Assembly (NCBI GenBank): GCA_045540815.1
Contig: JAZQHY010000054.1
Span: 1-8,679 of the forward strand
Reading direction: 5' to 3'
DNA length: 8,679 nucleotides
Source: JAZQHR01 sp045540815
GTDB taxonomy: Bacteria > Bacillota > Clostridia > UMGS1810
A model generated the notes under the pieces. It saw only the letters and a list, made by a program, of their open reading frames with translations. It did no database searches and was not told the DNA's origin. The translations under genes were made by a program, and so were the position numbers. This document shows, in pieces, positions 1-5,341 of the stretch. The stretch's first letter is position 1. Every line of letters begins with the position of its first letter.

Positions 1-7
1 CCCTTTT

Positions 8-37
8 GTCCTTCGGACATTTCCCCTATAAGGGGAA
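8..37. repeat. Two adjacent short perfect hairpins
   Basis: Two perfect inverted repeats lie side by side. GTCC (8-11) pairs with GGAC (15-18) around a 3-base loop, and TTCCCCT (21-27) pairs with AGGGGAA (31-37) around a 3-base loop. No T tract follows, so this does not look like a factor-independent terminator. The pattern resembles dispersed intergenic palindromic repeats of Oscillospiraceae genomes; that resemblance is from memory. It may be the end of a larger element that starts left of the window. Confidence 0.5.
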
Positions 38-47
38 TCTCATCGTA

Positions 48-91
48 CCCTACAAATCTTGAATAAAGGTTTTTGGGGTCATTTTGTAGGG
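48..91. repeat. Inverted repeat with GTAGGG-type ends
   Basis: CCCTACAAA (48-56) is the exact reverse complement of TTTGTAGGG (83-91), giving 9-bp arms around a 26-base AT-rich centre. The right arm is shared with the left end of the neighbouring element at 85-159, so the two elements overlap or abut head to tail. The simplest reading is two members of one palindromic repeat family inserted next to each other. Confidence 0.5.
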
Positions 92-159
92 GAGGGTTTC
101 CATGCCCTCCCGTTATGTTGCGTTTATTTTTCGGGACGGCACAGAGACCGTCCCCTACA
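85..159. repeat. 75-bp MITE-like palindromic element with 9-bp terminal inverted repeats
   Basis: The ends are perfect inverted repeats: TGTAGGGGA (85-93) and TCCCCTACA (151-159). Inside are two more perfect 7-bp hairpins: GGGAGGG (90-96) with CCCTCCC (105-111), and GGGACGG (133-139) with CCGTCCC (148-154), each with an 8-base loop. It has no coding capacity of its own. The nested structure fits a non-autonomous mobile repeat or a structured intergenic repeat. No flanking target-site duplication is obvious, so mobility is inference. Confidence 0.65.
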
Positions 160-188
160 GTTTTAACATCAACTCTTCTTTACCAACC

Positions 189-243
189 GTAGGAGCGAGT
201 AGCACTTGTCCGTTCTCGGGACGTCGAGGATGCCGTTTCCTAC
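189..243. repeat. Degenerate second copy of the GTAGGG-ended repeat
   Basis: GTAGGA (189-194) and TCCTAC (238-243) form shorter, 6-bp terminal inverted repeats around a 43-base core. The core holds a weak hairpin, CTCG (215-218) with CGAG (225-228), and the palindrome GACGTC (220-225). The ends match those of the 85-159 element apart from the loss of one or two Gs, so this is probably a decayed relative. Confidence 0.4.
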
Positions 244-287
244 AATACATAATCCCATGTTTAGTAGATGTATTTGAGATTGCTCAT

Positions 288-337
288 TTACGTTCGCTTA
301 CGTTCGCTTACGTTCGTTAACGTTCGTTAACGTTCGT
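288..337. repeat. Five-copy 10-bp tandem repeat
   Basis: There are five head-to-tail copies of a 10-bp unit with consensus TWACGTTCGY. The copies at 288-297 and 298-307 are identical (TTACGTTCGC), 308-317 differs at the last base, and 318-327 and 328-337 are identical (TAACGTTCGT). The period of about one helical turn would place each copy on the same DNA face. No protein is encoded across it that I believe, and copies have no unique spacers. Confidence 0.8.
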
Positions 338-350
338 AACCAAGAAGAAG

Positions 351-428
351 ACAAATACGAATACAAATACGAATACAAATACAAAGAAGAATACAAAGAA
401 TAAAACAAATAAGAATACAAAGAAGATA
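351..428. repeat. A-rich tract with 6-bp period
   Basis: About thirteen consecutive hexamers follow the pattern ACAAAT / ACGAAT / ACAAAG / AAGAAT with only point variation and no change of phase from 351 to 428. Almost no T except at fixed unit positions, so the plus strand is strongly A/purine-biased. The opposite strand reads as an alternating Phe-Val run, which I treat as an artefact of the repeat. Such tracts can bend DNA or vary in copy number by slippage. Confidence 0.7.
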
Positions 429-436
429 TACCTATT

Positions 437-453
437 GTCGGGTGTGACCCGAC
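437..453. repeat. Perfect 7-bp hairpin without T tract
   Basis: GTCGGGT (437-443) pairs perfectly with ACCCGAC (447-453) around the loop GTG. It is followed by mixed sequence rather than Ts, so it is not a standard terminator. It sits immediately after the hexamer tract and may be another member of the palindromic repeats found further left. Confidence 0.5.
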
Positions 454-511
454 TATGTATAGCTTGCTGAATAAATGAATGTGTAAAATGTTTATGAATT
501 CTTGTGAAAAG

Positions 512-534
512 TTGCATAGTTATATGCAATTTTT
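512..534 (+). terminator. Possible weak rho-independent terminator, plus strand
   Basis: TTGCATA (512-518) pairs with TATGCAA (523-529) around the loop GTTA, followed directly by TTTTT (530-534). The stem is perfect but AT-rich, so it would be weak. No plus-strand gene is visible before it in the window; it would have to serve a transcript from further left. Confidence 0.3.
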
Positions 535-585
535 GCCGTTTTTTCCGCTATAAGTGGGGGGAGTTTTTTGCGTGTATTAGCGTTC

Positions 586-625
586 AAAACAAAACAAAAA
601 ACAGCGCACCGAAAAGGCACGCTGT
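586..625 (-). terminator. Rho-independent terminator of the starch operon
   Basis: Read on the minus strand, ACAGCGTGCC (625-616) pairs with GGTGCGCTGT (610-601) around the loop TTTTC, giving a 10-bp stem in RNA that includes two G-U wobbles. It is followed by a T-rich run (600-586: five Ts, G, four Ts, G, four Ts). On the plus strand the wobble positions become A-C mismatches, so the structure favours minus-strand transcripts. It lies about 25 bases beyond the amylase stop codon, as expected for the end of that transcript. Confidence 0.75.
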
Positions 626-650
626 CTTTATTAAGCATTATGCTTTTTTA

Positions 651-2951
651 TTATTTAAGGTATGTCTGGCCTGATGGACCGATAGCACCTGAGATGCCCT
701 TGAAGCCTGAAGCACAGCATACGTAAACAGCCATATCACCCTTACCACCTACAGAAGCTGTGAGTGTGCCGTTTGTAACATTCTTAACATCACCTGAAAC
801 AGCATCGATGTACTTACCGTTAGGAATGTTCTTGAATGTAGCGCCATCAGTGATAGCAACACATGCGAGTGAATCAACACCGCCTGCTGTGTATCTTCTG
901 ATGTAAGCGAGGTTACCTGAAACGTAGTTGCCATCGTTTGTATACTGACCCTTCTGAAGAGCAGGAACAGCACGACGAATAGCGTTAAGTTTCTGGATAT
1001 GCTTAGCGAGTGGGTTGTTGAGTGTGTTAGCAACTGTACCGGAAGCTGTGTACTTAGTAAAGTCAGTAGCTGTTACACTACCCTGAATGTTGTCACCGAA
1101 GTATGCACGACCTGTTGTTGAAAGTGGCTGGTTAGGACCAACGTCAATTGGAACGCCCTTAGCAAACTCGATTTCTGTACCGTAGTATACGCAAGGGATA
1201 CCACGGAATGTGAAGATGAGGTTGAGGTTTTCAGCCCAAGCCTGTGTACCTAAGCTGTAACGTGTCTTCTCCATACCGTCTGGACCGTAGTCGTGAGAGT
1301 CAACGTACATTACGTTCCATGTAGAGTCGTTCATGTACTGGTCTTCAGCTAAACCTGCGCGATATGCGTTGTGAGCATTTTCGAAGTTCCAGTGCATTGT
1401 AAAGTCGATAACTGAAGTACCGTTTGACTTAGAATAGTCAGGTGTGTGGTATGAAATACCGTTGAGCTTCTCATTGTTAGAAGTTGGGTGACCCGCTGGA
1501 TCTCTATGAGCATCGTAGTGGCTGATAGAAGTAGCGATGTTAGCTGTTGGATGAGTTGAATTCCAGTTGCCCTTCCAAGCTGCTTCTGTCTCTTCCCATG
1601 TGAAGAATGCAGGTGAAGAAGATGGAATGTTGTGGTTCCAAGTCTCTCGAACACGTGAGCAAACCTCACCGAAGATGTGGAAGTTCTCTTTACCGTTTGT
1701 CTTCATAGACATAATGTCGTAGAACTTGTTGAAGTATGCGTTGTTGAGTGTCCAACGGTTGATGTGCTTTTCAGTATCAAGACGGAAAGCGTCAACGCCC
1801 ATGTTAGCGTACTCAAGATATGTGTCTGTGATGTACTCAGCTACCTTAGGGTTTTCAGTGTTGATATCAACACAGTCGCCAGCCATTGAACCCTGCTGCT
1901 CAATTGAAGACTCGTAACCCATGTTCTTCTCTCTGTGGTAGTACTCGTTCTTGTTGAGCTTATCGCCTGACTGGTGAGATTTCAAGCAGTCAAGTCTTGC
2001 CTGGAACTGAAGACCACCGTCGAGGTTGTCGTAGTTTGGATAGTTCTTAGCTAAATCAGAACCAGGAATAACCTTCATACAGTCAGTTGAACCTAAATCC
2101 TGAATTTTGTCGTATTCTTTAGTAAACATAGGACCTAAGAAAGAATCACCGAAGTTACCTGTGTGGTTCCATACAACGTCCTGAATAATCTTCATGCCCT
2201 TCTGATGAGCGGCATCGAGAAGATCCTGATATGTAGCGCCCTTACTCTCGTAACGAACGTCAACAGTTGTGAAATCGAATGAGTGATAACCGTGGTAGTC
2301 ATAACCTGAAGCGTTAGAAACTACTGGTGTAATCCAGATAGCACTAAAGCCTAAAGCCTTGATGTAGTCGAGTTTATCGATAAGACCCTTGAAGTCACCA
2401 CGCCAAGCAGGGTCAGAGTCAGGGTTGTTAGCCTTTTTGTCGTCCCAGCAGTGAACGTTGTTGCCTGTGTCACCATCGTAGAAACGAGTTGTGATGATGA
2501 AGTAGATTGAATCTTCTCTTAAATCTGAACGATCAGGAACTTCTCTTTCATAAGGGTTGTAAGTAGTCCACTTACCGTCCTTGTACCACCACTCACCTGC
2601 TTCGTCAACAGAAGTCTCGTCAGAAAGCTGACCTGAGAGTGCTGTAGAACCGTTAGTGAAAAGGAGGTTAATCTTAGTAGCACTAGCAAACTTAGAAGTG
2701 TACCAGTAGCCACCTGTCATAGAAGCTTCCTTAGTCATTTTCTGACCAGGATAAGTTGTTGAAACGTCTGTTGGAAGTGCATTCCAGTAGTAGCAGTAAG
2801 GAACTGCGCTTTTTGATTCATAGTGAACAGTAATGCCTGAAGCTGATGTTTGTGCTACATCAGTGTTAGTAGCTGTAGCAGAGATAACAGCAATCGAAGC
2901 AATCACCATGATAGCGAGTACAATCGCTAAAATTCTTTTAATTGTATTCAT
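651..2951 (-). CDS. Secreted alpha-amylase, GH13, with N-terminal CBM26
   Basis: Extracellular endo-acting alpha-amylase, predicted to cleave internal alpha-1,4 bonds of starch (766 aa). A signal peptide covers residues 1-27 (lysine, hydrophobic stretch, likely cleavage after ATA). Residues about 40-130 form a CBM26-like starch-binding module (VHYES, YCYYW, YPGQKM). The GH13 barrel starts near 147. Its conserved regions are intact: DVVWNH (258-263); DAFRLDTEKH (387-396) with nucleophile D392; FGEV with acid/base E429; DSHD (551-554) with stabiliser D554; and VDIN (361-364) in the region V position. A C-terminal beta domain runs to about 745, followed by a short Gly/Ser-rich tail. There is no dockerin, sortase motif or membrane anchor. 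The ATG start is supported by AGGAGG 9 bases upstream. It lies 18 bases after the dockerin gene, so it is the second cistron of one operon. The exact GH13 subfamily and product pattern cannot be decided here. Confidence 0.96.
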   Translation of the reverse strand: MNTIKRILAIVLAIMVIASIAVISATATNTDVAQTSASGITVHYESKSAVPYCYYWNALPTDVSTTYPGQKMTKEASMTGGYWYTSKFASATKINLLFTNGSTALSGQLSDETSVDEAGEWWYKDGKWTTYNPYEREVPDRSDLREDSIYFIITTRFYDGDTGNNVHCWDDKKANNPDSDPAWRGDFKGLIDKLDYIKALGFSAIWITPVVSNASGYDYHGYHSFDFTTVDVRYESKGATYQDLLDAAHQKGMKIIQDVVWNHTGNFGDSFLGPMFTKEYDKIQDLGSTDCMKVIPGSDLAKNYPNYDNLDGGLQFQARLDCLKSHQSGDKLNKNEYYHREKNMGYESSIEQQGSMAGDCVDINTENPKVAEYITDTYLEYANMGVDAFRLDTEKHINRWTLNNAYFNKFYDIMSMKTNGKENFHIFGEVCSRVRETWNHNIPSSSPAFFTWEETEAAWKGNWNSTHPTANIATSISHYDAHRDPAGHPTSNNEKLNGISYHTPDYSKSNGTSVIDFTMHWNFENAHNAYRAGLAEDQYMNDSTWNVMYVDSHDYGPDGMEKTRYSLGTQAWAENLNLIFTFRGIPCVYYGTEIEFAKGVPIDVGPNQPLSTTGRAYFGDNIQGSVTATDFTKYTASGTVANTLNNPLAKHIQKLNAIRRAVPALQKGQYTNDGNYVSGNLAYIRRYTAGGVDSLACVAITDGATFKNIPNGKYIDAVSGDVKNVTNGTLTASVGGKGDMAVYVCCASGFKGISGAIGPSGQTYLK

Positions 2952-2960
2952 TATGCGTTA

Positions 2961-2966
2961 CCTCCT
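2961..2966 (-). promoter_or_regulatory. Ribosome binding site of the amylase gene
   Basis: AGGAGG on the minus strand, 9 bases before the amylase ATG (2951). It sits wholly in the 18-base gap after the stop codon of the upstream dockerin gene (2970-2972). This leaves no room for a separate promoter and supports co-transcription. Confidence 0.85.
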
Positions 2967-2969
2967 TTC

Positions 2970-4514
2970 TTACATTCCTGCTAATTTCTGCTGAATCTTA
3001 GTAGCATCAATTACAGTAACAAGACCGTCATTGTCAAAGTCGCCGAGCTTGAGATTTAAGTCAGCGCTTGTAATAAGCTGAGCGTTGTATCTCTGAATTC
3101 TTGTAGCGTCCATTACTGAAAGGATACCGTCGCCGTCTACGTCACCTAAAATATTAGATGGACCAGGATTTGTTGTAGGCTTTTCTGATGTTGACTCAGT
3201 AGGTGTTGTAGGATTAACAACACTGTTATAAGTAAATGTACGCTCGATAATAGAGTTGTGAGAGTTCTGTACAGATACAGTAACTGTGAAATTACCAAGT
3301 GCAGTTGGCTTGAAAGTGTAAGAGCTAAGCTTTGAGTAGTAAGGAACATTGATAACCTTACCGTTAGCATCTTTGATTGTGTACTTGTAGAAGAGAAGGT
3401 TTGTGCCAACCTTACCGCCACCGCCTGTAACAGCGATGTTCATATTAGTGTTGTTCTTAACCTCACCTGCAGCAGGAGTAACCTTCTTGATGATAGGTTC
3501 TGCGATGCTTGAATCATCAGCTACTGTAACCTTGAGAGTTCTCTGGTTTGTGTTGCCTGCAGCGTCCTTGAAATCAGCTGTGATAGTATATGTACCTGTA
3601 GCTGTTGGAGTCCACTTAGCAGTGTTAGCAGTTGAGAAGTTCTTGAGTGTAGTAGTTGAACTGCCGTTTGTTACAGAGAACTTGTAAGCAACAGCACCGC
3701 CTGTTGAAGAAGCGTTTGCTGAAACTGTGATGTCCATGTTCTTGTAAACAGTGCCTTCAACATCAATAGCGAAGTTCTTAACTGTGATTGGTGAAGTATC
3801 GAAAGGCTTCCACTCATTTTTTTGGTTGTTGTAGATGTAGTTACCACCAGGATACTGCATATCGCTTGTCTTCTGGCTGTCACTACCGCCGTTGAAGATA
3901 ATCATGTTGAAGTTTCCTGTAACTTCGTATCTCCAAATGTTGTCGCCGATGTTTTCCATAGCCTTACCAGGCCAAGCCTGATTGTCGCCAGCGCCATCTT
4001 TCCACATATAGCAGTAAACACTACCCCAACCTGCAGCATTTTCGCAGTAAATGTAATCACCATCACCGCCAGGTGTTGGTGTTGGTGTGTCGCTTGATGA
4101 ATCCTCTGTAGAAGATGAAGATTCCGGCTCAGTGTACTGGCTCCATGAAGAACCGTTGTAAATCTGACCGCTACCAGGGAAAGTAAGGTCAGCAGTCTGG
4201 TTGCCTGTGCCACCGCTACCGTTGTTGAAAATTACGTTCTGATAGTCAGTAGTAGTAGTGTATGACCATACATTACCTGAAACTTTGTTCATTGGCTGAC
4301 CAGGCCATTCAGCGTTTTTCTGATCACCGCTACCACTCCACATATAACAGTAAACAGATGACCAGTTAGTGTTGTTTTCGTAGTAAACTGTACCGCTTGC
4401 ACCGGTTGATACAAGCTCTTCCTCAGCAGCGCTAACGCCGATAACTACACTAAAAAGCATGAGCATAGTCATGAGAAGACAAACAACACTTTTAAAGTGC
4501 TTTTTGAATGCCAT
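2970..4514 (-). CDS. Secreted starch-binding protein: two CBM26, two Ig-like domains, type I dockerin
   Basis: Non-catalytic extracellular protein (514 aa), predicted to bind starch and plug into a cohesin-bearing scaffold. A signal peptide covers about residues 1-30 (ending VSAA). CBM26 module 1 spans about 40-128 (VYYEN, W51, SVYCYMW at 53-59, WPG at 70-72). A Ser/Thr/Pro/Glu-rich linker is at 129-150. CBM26 module 2 spans about 152-238 (SVYCYMW at 165-171, WPG at 181-183). Two beta-sandwich-like repeats follow at about 241-332 and 336-432, both with a YK(F/Y) strand, a P-x-A-x-G turn and beta strands, similar to Y_Y_Y/Ig-type domains. A Pro/Thr linker leads to the dockerin (about 456-513). 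Its two calcium loops have Asp at 458, 460, 462, 469 and at 492, 494, 496, 503. No glycosidase domain is present. It is the first gene of an operon with the amylase. The layout resembles the starch-adherence proteins of the R. bromii amylosome, but a one-to-one match cannot be claimed. Confidence 0.95.
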   Translation of the reverse strand: MAFKKHFKSVVCLLMTMLMLFSVVIGVSAAEEELVSTGASGTVYYENNTNWSSVYCYMWSGSGDQKNAEWPGQPMNKVSGNVWSYTTTTDYQNVIFNNGSGGTGNQTADLTFPGSGQIYNGSSWSQYTEPESSSSTEDSSSDTPTPTPGGDGDYIYCENAAGWGSVYCYMWKDGAGDNQAWPGKAMENIGDNIWRYEVTGNFNMIIFNGGSDSQKTSDMQYPGGNYIYNNQKNEWKPFDTSPITVKNFAIDVEGTVYKNMDITVSANASSTGGAVAYKFSVTNGSSTTTLKNFSTANTAKWTPTATGTYTITADFKDAAGNTNQRTLKVTVADDSSIAEPIIKKVTPAAGEVKNNTNMNIAVTGGGGKVGTNLLFYKYTIKDANGKVINVPYYSKLSSYTFKPTALGNFTVTVSVQNSHNSIIERTFTYNSVVNPTTPTESTSEKPTTNPGPSNILGDVDGDGILSVMDATRIQRYNAQLITSADLNLKLGDFDNDGLVTVIDATKIQQKLAGM

Positions 4515-4522
4515 TTTTGTAA

Positions 4523-4528
4523 CCTCCT
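4523..4528 (-). promoter_or_regulatory. Ribosome binding site of the dockerin gene
   Basis: AGGAGG on the minus strand, 8 bases before the ATG at 4514. It confirms the chosen start, which is followed by a typical signal peptide. Confidence 0.85.
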
Positions 4529-4544
4529 AAAGATTTAATATTAC

Positions 4545-4573
4545 ATTATATATTTTACAAAAAAGTTACAAAA
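4545..4573 (-). promoter_or_regulatory. Likely sigma-70-type promoter of the starch operon
   Basis: A perfect TATAAT lies on the minus strand at 4550-4545, about 30 bases before the dockerin ATG. The -35 box is poor: TTGTAA (4571-4566) gives a 15-base spacer, and TTTTGT (4573-4568) gives 17. I see no convincing catabolite-repression (cre) operator around it. The expected leader is short, about 20-25 bases. Confidence 0.5.
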
Positions 4574-4856
4574 ACCTCAATCAACAAAAGCCATAAACTT
4601 AAGCTCAACCCTTTGTGCAAAATGCTAAGTTGCTCATATAGTCTTCTGTGTAACGCAACGAAAGAGCAGGGCCTTTTTGGAAATAATCAACAATAAACGT
4701 GGTAGATATTTGTGCTTATTGCCCAAGCAGATTAAAAAAACACCAGGAAAAATAAAAAAAGATAATTTTAGTCCATGATTTATAGCACTTTTTTGCTCTT
4801 CACTTTTCATCGCTTATACTTTTTTCACAAAAACGCTACTGAAAATTTGTTGAATC

Positions 4857-5171
4857 CTACGAGCAGTATTGTTCCAAAAGCCTGTCTACCTCTTGTCTTG
4901 TTTTTACAGTAATTCCGTAAAGAAGTTCTTTTTCGTCTTTTTTCGGGAGGGTGCTTGTTGATGTTGAAGTCTTGATGAGAAGCTCGTCCCCCTTATACAC
5001 CACCACTCTGCCGTTTTCGCTTTTTATGGTGTAGCTGTCACTAATAGCATCGTTTTCACTCAGTTGAATTTGAGTGTCGCTAACTGAATTCGGATTAATG
5101 TTGTCGAAAGTAGCCGAAATAGCAACACAAATTATAGCAAAAGTACCGAAAATAAGTATAAGTTTCTTCAC
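4857..5171 (-). CDS. Small exported or membrane-anchored protein with BofC C-terminal-like domain
   Basis: Predicted 104-aa protein starting with GTG at 5171. A basic start (MKK) is followed by a hydrophobic segment (about residues 3-20), which is either a signal peptide or an N-terminal anchor. There is no proper lipobox: the residue before the only nearby Cys is Ile. After a polar linker, the C-terminal half (about residues 45-104) has the pattern Y-T-I-K, G-R-V-V-V-Y-K-G, L-P, then Y-G-I-T-V, ending L-L-E-Q-Y. This matches my memory of the BofC C-terminal domain found in small clostridial proteins. In Bacillus, BofC acts in the sporulation checkpoint on SpoIVB; the short clostridial relatives have no established role that I know of. 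A GTG 9 bases upstream (5180) is in frame but overlaps the ribosome binding site, so I prefer 5171. The gene is divergent from the penicillin-binding protein gene. Confidence 0.68.
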   Translation of the reverse strand: MKKLILIFGTFAIICVAISATFDNINPNSVSDTQIQLSENDAISDSYTIKSENGRVVVYKGDELLIKTSTSTSTLPKKDEKELLYGITVKTRQEVDRLLEQYCS

Positions 5172-5179
5172 AAAGAACA

Positions 5180-5185
5180 CCTCTT
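5180..5185 (-). promoter_or_regulatory. Ribosome binding site that decides the GTG start
   Basis: AAGAGG on the minus strand, 8 bases before the GTG at 5171. The alternative in-frame GTG at 5180-5178 overlaps this site and could not use it. The downstream start also gives the canonical MKK signal-peptide beginning. Confidence 0.65.
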
Positions 5186-5294
5186 TACACTATTTTCTCA
5201 CTGTTTTTATGTAATATTCATATTTTTTACCTTAATATTAATGTAAAAATCTAATTATAATTTTTAAAAAAACATTTATTTTTCTCAAACTTAG

Positions 5295-5303
5295 TGATAT
5301 ACT
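5295..5303 (+). promoter_or_regulatory. Extended -10 promoter candidate for the penicillin-binding protein gene
   Basis: TGATATACT matches the extended -10 pattern TGnTATAnT and lies about 38 bases before the ATG at 5342. There is no good -35 box, which extended -10 promoters tolerate. A second possible -10, TATAAT (5256-5261), lies in the palindrome AATTATAATT (5253-5262), which reads the same on the minus strand and could serve the divergent gene. Confidence 0.45.
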
Positions 5304-5327
5304 TATTGTGGCTATATGTATTTTATG

Positions 5328-5333
5328 AGGAGG
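5328..5333 (+). promoter_or_regulatory. Ribosome binding site of the penicillin-binding protein gene
   Basis: AGGAGG, 8 bases before the ATG at 5342. It excludes the longer in-frame GTG at 5294, which lies inside the candidate -10 region and would add an implausible stretch encoded by the ribosome binding site itself. Confidence 0.85.
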
Positions 5334-5341
5334 TCGGAAAA

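Larger units (their letters stand above)
4515..4856. other. 342-base AT-rich spacer upstream of the starch operon
   Basis: No confident gene. Besides the promoter and ribosome binding site at its left end, it contains an imperfect inverted repeat, AACTTA (4596-4601) with TAAGTT (4626-4631), extended by GC/GC with one bulged A. It lies about 45-80 bases upstream of the -10 box and might be a regulator site. A minus-strand open frame of 58 codons (4810-4634) starts with ATG and encodes a hydrophobic stretch (SFFIFPGVFLICLG), but it has no ribosome binding site. I see no clear terminator for the small gene that ends at 4857. Confidence 0.5.

Noticed and set aside
102..320. Plus-strand open frame of 72 codons
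   Set aside because: It runs through the palindromic elements and the 10-bp tandem repeat, has no ribosome binding site and no protein-like composition.
288..337. Possible CRISPR array
   Set aside because: Units are 10 bp and directly abutting with no unique spacers, and there are no cas genes in the window.
317..529. Minus-strand open frame with a long Phe-Val run
   Set aside because: The Phe-Val alternation is just the reverse complement of the 6-bp A-rich repeat; no ribosome binding site.
633..645. Plus-strand terminator formed by AAGCAT and ATGCTT followed by Ts
   Set aside because: The stem is only 6 bp and AT-rich with a 1-base loop, and no plus-strand gene precedes it; the minus-strand terminator next to it explains the region better.
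586..653. Dockerin lost from the amylase by a recent frameshift or stop
   Set aside because: The bases after the stop codon hold the terminator and no remnant of a dockerin motif in any minus-strand frame that I could read.
4530..4600. Catabolite-repression (cre) operator for the starch operon
   Set aside because: No sequence close to the TGWAANCGNTNWCA pattern was found near the promoter.
5172..5180. Upstream GTG start for the BofC-like protein
   Set aside because: It overlaps its own ribosome binding site; the GTG at 5171 has proper 8-base spacing and gives a standard MKK start.
5294..5341. Longer start (GTG) for the penicillin-binding protein
   Set aside because: It overlaps the candidate -10 region and would translate through the AGGAGG site that correctly serves the ATG at 5342.
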